Assembly (NCBI RefSeq): GCF_963678635.1
Contig: NC_087066.1
Coordinates: forward strand, 30,881,301 to 30,945,300
Length of the DNA stretch: 64,000 nt
Direction of reading: 5' to 3'
DNA from: Symsagittifera roscoffensis
Taxonomy: Eukaryota > Xenacoelomorpha > Acoela > Convolutidae
How positions within the stretch are numbered: position 1 is the first letter of the stretch; each line of letters begins with the position of its first letter. The position numbers were made by a program, and so were the translations under genes. The notes under the pieces were generated by a model. That model saw only the letters and a program-made list of their open reading frames with translations. It was not told the DNA's origin and made no database searches. Shown here piece after piece: positions 44,806 through 54,830 of the stretch.

Positions 44806-44928
44806 CGACGAAGTCCCTGTGAGATCTCTTGGTGAGAGTGCCCTCTGTGCGCATGTCCACTATCTCTCTCTTTGTCCTCACCCCTCCCACCAGCAGACCC
44901 GCCTGGTCATCGAAGATACTCAGACCAT
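44806..44928 (-). CDS. Neurexin exon: middle of last LNS domain
   Basis: A 123-bp phase 1-1 exon bounded by acceptor TTCCAG and donor G|GTAACA. It encodes 41 codons reading (D)GLSIFDDQAGLLVGGVRT and ending SHRDFV. This aligns with the human LNS6 segment [24 protein letters not shown]. The join to the next exon, DFV-G-TMSGLYFNG, reproduces F.G.LSGLYYNG. The exon was found because GC-rich sequence on the minus strand has perfect phase compatibility; the plus-strand open frame over it (44714-44971) is a shadow. Between VGG and HRDFV it is about 15 residues longer than vertebrate neurexins. It encodes core strands and so is unlikely to be a skippable cassette, although its symmetric phase would allow in-frame skipping. 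Confidence 0.88.
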
Positions 44929-46311
44929 CTGGAACGAAAAGGAAAGTGTCTCAATTCCAATCGCCAGTTGAAAGTTTTTGTGTAATCATGGTGTTGAATT
45001 TCTTCATACAAATGCCGACTTCTATCTAAACTAGCTTTTTTTGACGTAATTTTTTATGCGCCGAGCTGAAAAAAGCTAATTGTGCGGATTTTTCAATTTT
45101 CTATCAACACGTAATGTGAGCAGGAAAACAAAACCGGCGTAGAACTCATTTCAAATTGAACTGAAGCAAGCTATTTTATCCAACTATTACCAGAAAATAC
45201 GCAAACTTCATATTTTTGCTCTCGAATTAGTTTTGTGGTTTCAAGCTTTACAAAAAAAAAGCAAAAAGCCTGAAGTTTTTCAATTAAATTATTATTTTTG
45301 TTTTGCCAAAAATTACATCAAAAACGTTAAAGCCATTCGACAGTCAAGGCTTTGCTTTGATGCAAACAGTTTAAATACGTTTAAATTTAGAAAAATCTTT
45401 CATCTGTCGATTTTGTTAAACGTGATGACCGAAAAAAAGCGGCGAGACATCAAAAAACTTAAAACAAAAAAGTCAGTGTCATGATGTGTTTCATATTCAG
45501 TAAACCGCTAAACATCCCTGTAAAACACTAAATGAAGACCACCCATGATGAGCGTTCCCATATCTTAATAAGACCTTATTGAAATGGTATTTTTACCGTA
45601 CATATCGGGACTGAAAAATTAATAATTCAACCCCTAAATTGCTCGATATATTTCTCAGTTCAGTAAATCGATAACTTATTCATGCACGTCCCCTCGTGAA
45701 ATAAATTTTTCACGCAATGTTTTCATTTCATATATATTTCTATATTCCACGTTGAATTTGGAGGTAAACTTGCAAGTGTTTGACCCAGCTTTCAAAGATG
45801 AAAAGAAATTCTGCCAATTTTGATTGACAGCACCATATCGATTTGGCCGAAGACGGTGCGGGAAGTTTCCTTTGAGCTGTTTTTGTTGCAAAGCATTTAT
45901 TTATTAATGTGAACCAAATGACATACAAGCAGAAAAACTTCATGACGAGAACATAATTCAGCCATAATTGTTTACTATTTTAAGCTTCATGTATGTCGAA
46001 AACGCAAAAAATATACATCATTTTTATAGTCCAAAAATAGGCAAAAATTGGAGGCGGGTTGCCGGAAACAATCAAAGCGCACCCACTTTAAAAAGCTTGA
46101 ATAGCATTTTTTATTTTAATGCCAAAGTTAGAATTGGGTAGCGTTTTCAAAACAGAAAACACTTCAATCGGTTTTTGATTAGGGCAATACAGGAAATTGG
46201 CGAATCCAATTTCTATATTGTCTGTCTAAAAGCAGGTGGCCTGTTAGGTAAGCAATAAGTTAAACGAAGATATTTATTACAAGCGTATTTTATGATGTAG
46301 TTAGTAAATAG

Positions 46312-46712
46312 CAGGGGCTGATCTAGTATTTTCTCGAAAGAAGTGGATTTTCAAAAAATTTCAAAAATTTTGGACCAAATCGTTTTCCGAGCCCTTCCAA
46401 AGCAGTAAAAAGACCGTTTTGGCAAAAAAAAATTTGAGTATTAGGCAAATTTTTAATCAAAGTGGCCAAAACATCATTTTAGGCGCATTTTGGACACTTT
46501 CCGCGCGCGCTCCCCCCTTAGAGTTAGTATATATTGGCGCCGACGGCGTCTTTCAAAAAAATTTTGGGTCAGTCAGCAATATAGAGCTCTGATAATGAGA
46601 GGGACCATTTGGACATTCAGGGGGTCGAATCCCTGAAGGGATGAAGGGAAGCATCCGCACCAGTAACCCCCCCCCCCCCCCCCGCCTCTCACCCCACCTA
46701 AATCCGCTACTG
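46312..46712 (+). mobile_element. hAT-like MITE
   Basis: The left end is CAGGGGCTGATCTAGT and the right end in reverse complement CAGTAGCGGATTTAGG. The interior CGCGCGCTCCCCCCTTAGAG, GGCGCCGACGGCGTC and GGGGGTCGAATCCCTGA matches the 40.1 kb copy, and a 17-18 bp C run lies near the right end. The 8 bp left of the element (GTAAATAG) recur at 46724-46731, 11 bp beyond the right terminus, so the duplication is present but offset. Confidence 0.75.
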
Positions 46713-46793
46713 ATTTCACGCGAGTAAATAGCAGTGGACAGTTTTTGCTTTTTTCTCGAATAGTTTTTTTTTAATTAATAAACTTTGACCCAC

Positions 46794-46974
46794 CCGTGAG
46801 GTTAGTGTACACATATAGTGGTCTGTCATCTATGCTCAAGGTGCTGTTGGGACCTGTCCTTGTGAACACAATGGTGTGATCTAGTCCGTCGTTCACGCCT
46901 TCAGCCAGAGAGTAATCTCTCACTTTGTGCACACTCTTGCCTATGCTGTACTGCACCAAGGGTTTGCCATTTTT
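46794..46974 (-). CDS. Neurexin exon: central strands of last LNS domain
   Basis: A 181-bp exon, phase 0 in and phase 1 out, between acceptor CATTTTAG and donor G|GTGGGT. It reads KNGKPLVQYSIGKSVHKVRD, then [20 protein letters not shown] and LSIDDRPLYVYTNLT. This corresponds to human LNS6 KIGVKFNVG...[34 protein letters not shown] is the typical laminin-G core. NST and NLT are N-glycosylation sequons; a glycan site at the NAT position also exists in human neurexin. In vertebrates alternative splice site 4 lies in this part of LNS6, and here an exon boundary falls just after YTNLT. Confidence 0.9.
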
Positions 46975-47584
46975 CTAAAATGACAGCATAACATATCGCA
47001 ATTCGAATTCAATTTTCCGATTTGGGATTATTCAATTTTTTCATCCCCTTTAGTATCTATAGTAATGAGTTGCCATCCCCATAAAAAACTAATTCAACGA
47101 TTAAGCATATTAGAAATTTTTACCTAGTAACGAATCTCACCCTTTTCCAAAAATGAGAAAACAGTTAGAAAGAGAGAGATTCTCCGATTCGATTGAAGAC
47201 ATGACTATTCATTCACTATCGAAAAACCGAATAGACATGAACTTTCATATAATATAAATTTTCCTTGGTTAAGTTAAAGATTTTAAAAAAATATTGTTTA
47301 AAATGAAGTTGCTTTTTAAAAATAAGTTAGAATCAAATTAAGCTCCTCCTCCCCCCTTCCCAAAATAGACCAAATAAAGATCCTCCAACCCAGAATTTAA
47401 TTTGTAATAAGTTTGCTAAGAGCTGCGTGTAAAATGCACTATTATGTGGTCCGAACAATGCCTCGAGAAACAAACAATACTTCAGCGCTTTGTCAGGGTT
47501 TTAATCATTAACAATGATATAAAACTCTTGCACCGGATAATGATTATGACATACAGTATTCCAGCAAATTTTATAATTCTTGTT

Positions 47585-48118
47585 GTTCCGACTTTCGATA
47601 CGAAAGTAACGGAATATTTGTGCTCGGGGTGGGTTTTTTTTTCTTCAGACAAAATTCAACTTTATAACTAGCCATTTTTGACGGAATATTTTTATTTTAT
47701 TCGAAAGGTATTGTTGTCCTGAGCTCAAATTTGAAAAGATATTTCACCTGTAATCATTTTTCGTAAAGTTATGGGGGTTTAAAGATTGCCATTTTGGCCA
47801 TTTTGGGACAATTAACGCGCGATATATTTCGCGGTATTAACGCGTAAGCGAGAAATTTTTTCCGTCTTAAAATCGTTCCAAATTGGTTGAAAGAAGCTTA
47901 TTTGCAATAATTGATTTGTTACAAGAAGCTAAATCTATCTTTTTGTAATTTATATGGCGCGTAGGGGGATGATTTTTATTTAAAAAATTCAAATTTTAGA
48001 AAAAAAAATATTTTAATTTCATTTTATTACATTTAATTTTTTGATGTTATTACTGCTCCATAAAACCTTGAAAGGCAGTAGGAACATTCAGGGCTTCGCC
48101 CTGATACGAGCAGTCTTG
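47585..48118 (+). mobile_element. Family-A GTTCCGAC repeat, full length (reference copy)
   Basis: A 534-bp element with all hallmarks: left hairpin (ACTTTCG-ATA-CGAAAGT), GGAATATTTGTGCTCGGGGT, the interior ATGGGGGTTTAAAGATTGCC and GGGACAATTAACGCGCGATA, the right hairpin CAGGGCTTCGCCCTG and the terminus GCAGTCTTG. The terminal GTTCCGAC is preceded by T, as in most copies. Confidence 0.75.
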
Positions 48119-48323
48119 TTCATTTTTGCAGTTAAAAGAGTTTTGAAGTGCAGCAGACAAATCAGCGCAAAAATAAGCTGGCAAAAGCAAAACACCCGAA
48201 TGACTTCTAAATTTTAGACAAAATTCTCGGATTATAACTTATAAAGAAAATGCGGTGCCAAAATCATATACGAGAAAAACAATTTTTTAAACTCCTTAAT
48301 TTGCTACTGATAGCAAAATAGGA

Positions 48324-48849
48324 CAAGACTGCTCGTAGCAGGGCAAAGCCCTGAATGTTCCGACTGCCTTTTCAGGTTTATCGAGCAGTAGTAACATAAA
48401 AAAATTAAATATAATAAAAAAAATGAAAAATTTTTTTTCTAAAATTTGACTTTTTTATGAAATCATCTCCCCACACGCCATATAAAATTTAAAAGAATAG
48501 ATTTTGCTCATTGTAACAAAACAATTATGGCAAATAAGCTTTTTTCAACCAATTTTGAACGATTTAAAAGAGGGATTAAATCTCCGCTTATGCGTTAAAC
48601 GCGCGAAATATATCGCGCGTTAATTGTCCAAATTGACCAAAATGGCAATCTTTCAACCCTCATAACTTTATGAAAAATGTTCACAGGTGAAATATCTTTT
48701 CAATTTTAAGCTCAGGACAAAAATACCTTTTGAATGATATACAAAAATTCTGTCAAAAATGGCTAGTTAAAAAGTCGAAATTTGTCTGAAGAAAAAAAAA
48801 CCCACCCCGAGCACAAATATTCCGTTATTTTCGTATCGAAAGTCGGAAC
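48324..48849 (-). mobile_element. Family-A repeat, full length, inverted relative to its neighbour
   Basis: A 526-bp copy with both ends intact: CAAGACTGCTCGTAGCAGGG with the hairpin CAGGGCAAAGCCCTG at one side, and TTCGTATCGAAAGTCGGAAC at the other. Together with 47585-48118 it makes a 530-bp inverted repeat with a 205-bp spacer inside a neurexin intron. Confidence 0.75.
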
Positions 48850-51059
48850 AAAAAATTCATTCCTCTGCATGCTATTTTGTGTAATCACTAAGCATGCAAC
48901 AACTTGATTATTTTGAGAGAATACAAAAACCAGCAAAGTAACTCGTTAAAACTTAAGACGTGATTGCCTGTTACAAAAACTACCATTCCTCATCAGATGC
49001 ATTTTTTGATCAAAAAACGTCATATAATTGTTTCGCAAAAACTCTTCAACGGTCAATTTCCCCTTTAATTGCTGATTCATACTTCATTATGCACACTGAA
49101 ATTGTGCTGCTGTTTGAATCACGCGTGAAGTATGAAGTTTGTTTTGTATCAAATGCTCTAAAGAACGCGTTGCGTATCAAATGCTCGTATCAGTCCATAT
49201 AAAACATCTCTTTCAGTATTCTTTCATCTGATGGAATCCGTAATTTTTGATGTTTTGCTCGCTGTTTGCGAGGTTTGACTTCTTCTAGCAAAATTTTTGC
49301 AAAACTTGCATTCCATTCCCAAGAAATACGCAATAATTTGCATTCTTTTGAACTTTTTTTTTCAATTTTTGCAGTTTTTATCTGTTTTTTTTTTAAATGT
49401 TTATTGTTCAATACCAGATAATAAACCAAATCCCAGAAGACAAATTACCTATATGCTTTTCCCCACAAGACAGCAGTTACCTAGAAAAATATCAACAGAG
49501 CGTAAAATCTAATTTTTTCAAAAGTCTTTCGATGATTTTTTCAAAAGGAGTTGATAAAAGTTACAGTTTGAAATAGTGTTCAGTAAGCAGTCCAAACTTT
49601 TTCTAGCTACTAGATTTAAAAAGATGAATATTGGGGAAATATCAAAAGACGCGAGTGTAGGTCTTTGCTCGAACAGCATTTATTTATCATAAAAGCATCT
49701 AAATGCGAAATTTACAATTCTATTAAAGGCAAAATTTATTCTATTTTTTTTTACAAACTTAAGAACTTTTTCTTGTAAGACATTGATATGATAAAACAAG
49801 GATCTAATTAACATTCTTCCTCCTCTTTAAAGAAAAAGGGAGTGGGAAGATTGTTAAAATGATTAACAACGTCAAAATTTTGACCAATCAGAATAGAGCA
49901 CAATTAGCAATCACAAAAGATTGCTCAAAAGATGCTTTTTTACTGGATATATTTACAGGGGTGGAGATTTTAAAGAAGATGCCATAGTGGACGAAGAGAT
50001 CAAATTCAATCAAAATTTCATGACCGAAATGAAAAAGGGTCGGGGAGATTGTTAATTTAGTTGAAGTGTCGAACTTTTGAAGAATCAGAAAGCAGCAACA
50101 TTAGAATTCTCAATACGAAGCACTAGTGCTAATTTACTGTATTTGGTTATGGACGTTTTCAGTTAAAGATATGATAAATTGATTTTTTGAGAACGCTTTT
50201 GTCTCTTAAGCTGTGAAACATCAAAAAATCATGACATTACGCGAATCGCGTCGATCGGGAAAAAAATGCTTCAGTCTATCTATATGAAAAAAAACAAGAA
50301 TCGCTGTCGGAATATTTCATTGCAGTTCAACTTTTGATTGGAAAGCTTCACTATAAATTAGATTGTTCGACGTGTACCATGATTGATGCCTGTTAGGGTG
50401 GCTATATTTATGTGGAAAAAAAAACTCCCTAATCCATAAGCTATAAGCTGAGGGCTGAGGCTCCATATTTTGATAAAAATTCATTTAATTTTGTTTGTTT
50501 AAGTTTAAAGTTAAGTATTTTAGGTCATCTATGATTTGTGGCGGACTGGCACACCAATTTAATGCTCATGCATTATCAAGAATGAACTTTAAAACCGCTA
50601 TCGTTTGGCAGATTTTTCATGAAATTGCTACTATTTTTTTCGTAGAGATCTTCATACATATCATTGTCAACAATGATAATACCATAATAACGAATCCGTG
50701 AACGTTTTTATTGCTCCTTTCAGAGTCATTGAACTGAGTGCATTAGCGGAAGACAATGTCTACTTTTATTCACTATAAATCATTTAGCTCGTCGTGCAAA
50801 ATAAGCATTAATTTGCTGTCTCTTAATTGTTTTTCCTGCTAACCATTTTCAGGCTCTAAAAACCATAAACCTCATTTTTTATTGGATCAAATTAACATCC
50901 CCCTCCTTCCGCCCACATTTATCTTGATCTATTAAAAGAAAAGAGGCCAAATTCTAGTGATTTGCATTGCATCTACAGTATCACTCAGAGTCACCTCACC
51001 AAAAAACTCGCCGCGTGAATTGCATATACAATATCATCGCACCAAAAAAGTCAACTTAC

Positions 51060-51262
51060 GAGTGAAAGAGTGAGAAATTCTGAAGTAGTGGACGAATAAG
51101 CGAGAAACATGTCACACTCTGACTTCTCAGTGGCAAAAGATACCGCTAGAGTATCCCGGGTGGGGTCCACGTAGTCCCTCTCCCACCGTCTGGTGTCTTT
51201 GCGAAGGTGAGGGGGATAGACGAACTCTGCCACTCCCCCGTTGAATTTGTAGGTAGCACCGG
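51060..51262 (-). CDS. Neurexin exon: first strands of last LNS domain
   Basis: A 203-bp exon, phase 1 in and phase 0 out, between acceptor ATTTTAG and donor C|GTAAGT. It encodes AGATYKFNGGVAEFVYPPHL, then DTLAVSFATEKSECDMFLAY and TTSEFLTLSL. Human LNS6 starts GTTYIFSKGGGQITYKWPP and continues [20 protein letters not shown], so the order and spacing match. The reading frame stays open past the donor by chance (GTAAGT reads as VS), but the splice donor is a perfect consensus and the next exon starts in phase 0, giving LTLSL-KNGKPLV. Confidence 0.9.
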
Positions 51263-52065
51263 CTAAAATAATTCAACGAAACATCAGGGACTGAAATTTG
51301 AGAACCACCAAACAAAACTAGTTTTATTCAAAAATTACCAATCAACAAGTAAAAAGAAAAAACTTTTCATTTATCTGAACAATGCAAACTTTAATACCAT
51401 AAATTAACAAAAATCTTGTCAACTTTCAGCAAGTTTTTTCTGTGTTGTGGTCAAGCGGCAAAAAAAATATATTCCTTTTTTTTTAAATTCCCCTGGTCAT
51501 CTACCAAAGTTGTGCAGAAATATTGAAATGAGAGTTTACAACAACTTCAATAAGATGTCAAAATATTGCATTTTGCTGACATCTGAGCTGAATTAGTGTC
51601 ACATTTCAACTATTTTGCCATATATGTACAAAAATGTGTTCATTAATTCTACGCATAAGTCAAAAATATATCCATTTTCATCCGATTTATTTGAGCGAAC
51701 TCAAACTTTTTCTGCAAGCAGCCGGGGGGCAAATTTAAAAAAGCCAGACGATGCTCCAAGTCAGTTAAAATCAGCCTGATATCAGTGGTGCGTATTTGAC
51801 AGTAGCCTTCCGCTAAAAAGTATTCTGCGCTCAAAATACCTAGTTGATGCAGCTAAAATTATGCGTTTGCTTATCTCATATCTTTTTATGAGGTGAATTG
51901 GAAGTTTTAAATAAATAATCCCGGGAATCCACGCAATAAAAACGTTACCAGAAAAGGAGGTTATCGCGAAAAACAAACTCTAAAATGAAAACATAGTAAA
52001 AAACAGTAAGAAGTACGTTAATGAAGTCAAGGAAACAACGAGAGAAACAACTGATCCATTTTTTT

Positions 52066-52330
52066 GTTTCGACTTTCAAAGAAAGTGACGGGATAATTGC
52101 GCTCGGGGTGTTTTTTTTTCACCAGACAAATTTCGACTTTTTAATTAGCAAATTTGACGGAACTTTTTATATCATTCAAAGAACACTGTTGTCTGAGCTC
52201 AGATTTAAAACGACATTTCACCTGTGATCTTTTTTTGCAATGTTATGGGGGTATAAAAGTTGCCAATTTGGCTAAATATGGACAATTATCGCGATATGTT
52301 TTGTGCTATTAACGCGTTTCCGGAGATATA
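52066..52330 (+). mobile_element. Family-A repeat, left-part copy
   Basis: It starts GTTTCGACTTTCAAAGAAAG, keeps GCGCTCGGGGTG and GTTATGGGGGTATAAAAGTT, and stops near the GCTATTAACGCGTTTCCGGA segment. The right half and hairpin are missing. Confidence 0.55.
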
Positions 52331-52364
52331 TAGTAACCTGACATTCTTATACAATTGTTAGATT

Positions 52365-52887
52365 GTTCCGACATCGTAACGAAAGTAACGGAATTATTGT
52401 GCTCGAGGTGGGTTTTTTCTTCAGACAATTTTCGATTTTTTAACTAGCCATTTTGACGGATTTTTTAAAAAATTATTCGAAAGGTATTGTTGTTTTGAGC
52501 TTAATTTTGAAAAGATATTTCACCTGTGATCTGTTTTTGTAAAGTCATGGGGGTTTAAATACTTCCATTTTGGCCAATTTGGGACAATTAACGCAATATT
52601 TCGTGCTATTAACGCGTAAGCGAAAATTTAATCCGTATTAAAAATCGTTCCAATTGGTTGAAGAAAGCTTAATTGCCATAATTGATATGTTACTGAAAGC
52701 AAAAGTTATCAATTTGTACCTTATTGGGCGTGTGGGGGGGATCATTTTCACAAAAAAATCTCAAAGTTTTCTTCAAAAATTTTTATTTTGTTTATATTGC
52801 AAATAATTTTTTCACGCGATTACTGCTCCAAAGACATTAAAAGGCAGTCGGAACATTCAAGGCTTCGCCCTGATACGAGCAGTCTTG
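52365..52887 (+). mobile_element. Family-A repeat, full length
   Basis: It starts GTTCCGACATCGTAACGAAA and ends GCAGTCGGAACATTCAAGGC, then CTGATACGAGCAGTCTTG. It lies directly 5' of a family-B copy, separated by only five T-rich bases. Confidence 0.7.
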
Positions 52888-52892
52888 TTTTT

Positions 52893-53378
52893 GTTCCGAC
52901 TTTTGGAGAAAACGGAATATTTAAGCTCGGTGTGGTTTTTTTTATTCAGTCAATTTTCGCCGATCGAAATAATACTTTTCAACAAAATTTTTTTTTACCC
53001 TTTTGAATATATTTACTTTCTGAGTTCAAATTTAAAAAGATATATCACCTGCAATTGTTTTTTGTAAAATTTTGGTGGTTTGAAAATTGCCAAATTGCCA
53101 TGTTCTGGACTAATTTATGCGAGCTTTGAAGAGTCTATCCATAATGCTGAGAGCGTAGCGCGAATTATTTACATGCGTGTTGAATTATCCCACACAACAA
53201 AATCGTTCCAAATTGAATTGAGGCTAGCTAATCGGTCGTATCAATTTCGTGTAACTTGAATTTTGGTATTGTCCAAAATTTATAGGTTTTCAATATTTTT
53301 CCCAAAAACTTTTCGATATGAATTAAGGGACAGTCTGAACATTCAGGGTCTTTCTGCCTTGATTAACGAGCAGTCTTG
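52893..53378 (+). mobile_element. Family-B repeat, full length
   Basis: It starts GTTCCGACTTTTGGAGAAAA and contains GCGAATTATTTACATGCGTG and GAATTGAGGCTAGCTAATCG. It ends CAGTCTGAACATTCAGGGTC and then TAACGAGCAGTCTTG. Confidence 0.65.
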
Positions 53379-53387
53379 CTATACTCT

Positions 53388-53561
53388 GCATAATCGTTCC
53401 AATTGAATTGAGGCAGCTAATTGGTTTTATTAACTCCATACACGACTCAATTTGCAACACTTAGTTTTTTATCCGAGACAAGTTACCAATTTATACCAAT
53501 TTATCCGAGACAAAATAAAGGGCAGTCGGAGTATTCAGGGCTTTGCCCTGATACGAACAGT
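53388..53561 (+). mobile_element. Family-B repeat, right-end fragment
   Basis: It contains AATCGTTCCAATTGAATTGA, GGGCAGTCGGAGTATTCAGG and GCTTTGCCCTGATACGAACA. The left half is missing and the terminus is altered to AACAGTTAGCTTG. Confidence 0.5.
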
Positions 53562-54076
53562 TAGCTTGCTTAATATTGAGGGAAGGCTAGAAAAATAACA
53601 TCAAAGATTTTACCTTTATCAAACTTTTCCTCAACTATAAAATGTTGAAGACGAAATAGAGGAAAACGTAAAGTACAAATTTTTGCCTCGATGCGAGCAA
53701 TTTTTAAGTGTCAGTCAAAATTTTGCCCTGAAACAAGCAATATGTAAACCTTGCAGTAATGAAGCAATTAATCAATTGATATTTAGTAGTTACCCCAAAA
53801 CCACAAGGTCATCAAAAATTACTTTTTAAAATATTATATCTTTTTTTCAAAACTTTGTTGCTTCTCATTTTGCAGTTCTCTATAAAATCTCGTTGCAAAT
53901 TGCAGTATTTGTTTTAACAGTAAATAGCAGGGCGAACTTTTTTTCCACGACAAAGTTTTATAGGGTAATTAATTCTGCTGTGTTTTAATTTAGTTCTAAA
54001 AATTCTATGCTTAAAATTTCCTAATGTTCCCATTTTATGAAAAAATTATATCCTGATGACGTGTCTTGAAACTGAC

Positions 54077-54205
54077 CTATTGAGCAGTCTGAGCCCTCGT
54101 ATGTAGTGAGAGTGCAGTCACATTTGTCCTGTCCCGTCTGCACATCTTTCACACACACACCCCTGTGTTCACACTTCACCCCACCACACAATTTATCCTT
54201 CTGAC
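54077..54205 (-). CDS. Neurexin exon: EGF-like domain before the last LNS domain
   Basis: A 129-bp phase 1-1 exon between acceptor TTTTGCAG and donor G|GTCAGT. It encodes (G)QKDKLCGGVKCEHRGVCV, then DKCDCTLTTYEGSDCSI. The six cysteines follow the EGF pattern (C-x4-C-x5-C-x11-C-x-C-x9-C as read here), and CDCTLTTYEGSDCSIAGATY closely matches human neurexin [20 protein letters not shown]. This is the third EGF repeat of alpha-neurexins, so the locus encodes at least this EGF-LNS6 part of an alpha form. The upstream LNS5 exons are not found with confidence inside the window. Confidence 0.9.
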
Positions 54206-54660
54206 CTGCAAAACGAAACTGTTATATTGATGAAACTGAACTGATGATGATGAATAAAATGATCGTTTATTAGCTACATTAGTCAAATAAGCTCACATCT
54301 AAAAACTAGTTGGCACACTGCTCAAAAGATCCTGATATTTTGATTTATTAACAAAATAATTTTAGCAGCATCCGTTAAAGAAAAAAAGCATAAGATCGAC
54401 AAAATCTTAAACAATATTGACAAAAAACATCATTTTTCTTTAATTTACAGAAAATATTTGTTTGAATTAGATTTGATTGTACTTGATTGAATTTGATTGA
54501 ATGAGATTCTTGGCTTTTATTGTGTAATTCATACGAAATGTCAAAACCCACACAAAAACAATCGTAAAAACATCACACTTTACGGCTCTTCTTTTTAGAG
54601 CAAGTGAAATTAAAAAAACCTTTTGAAAAACTTGCTACCATTGCGTAATAAAAACGGGAA

Positions 54661-54830
54661 ATCATTAATCACGTCAGCCATACACAGGTTGGTTGGCGTG
54701 AACACGTGAACAGCATGTAGTTCACCTGCTGTAAAGTGCATTTCGTGATGGGCAAGTGGGCACGGCAGGTGCACCCGCACTCCTCCCCTAATCGGCGGGC
54801 GATGAAATTTGGGAGAGTGATATATTATGG
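54661..54830. promoter_or_regulatory. GC-rich island with clustered E-boxes, candidate enhancer
   Basis: A ~170-bp GC-rich patch in AT-rich intron DNA carries CACGTG (in GAACACGTGAAC), CACCTG (in TTCACCTGCT) and CAGGTG (in GGCAGGTGCAC). Two minus-strand frames stay open across much of it, so a missed exon is an alternative, but I recognise no domain and the splice signals are weak. Confidence 0.3.

Larger units (their letters stand above)
46975..51059 (-). other. Neurexin intron with an inverted pair of family-A repeats
   Basis: A 4.1 kb phase-0 intron. It holds the two family-A copies at 47585-48118 (+) and 48324-48849 (-). A faint ~195-bp direct duplication lies at about 49840-50110 (blocks AAAAAGGG, GGGGAGATTGTTAA and AATCAGAA repeated). 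The remainder (46975-47580, 48850-49840, 50110-51059) shows nothing recognisable. Confidence 0.75.
51263..54076 (-). other. Neurexin intron between the EGF and LNS6 exons, with a cluster of four repeat copies
   Basis: A 2.8 kb phase-1 intron. 52066-53561 is filled by four family-A/B copies in the same orientation. In vertebrate neurexins the beta promoter lies just 5' of LNS6, in this intron; I see no obvious promoter or beta-specific first exon here. 51263-52060 and 53570-54076 hold nothing recognisable. Confidence 0.7.

Noticed and set aside
44714-44971. Plus-strand open frame of 85 codons
   Set aside because: It overlaps the minus-strand neurexin LNS exon (44806-44928), which has correct splice sites, phase and homology; the plus frame is its shadow.
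51263-54076. A beta-neurexin promoter and first exon
   Set aside because: Expected here by analogy with vertebrates, but no signal-peptide-coding frame with a donor of the needed phase was recognised.
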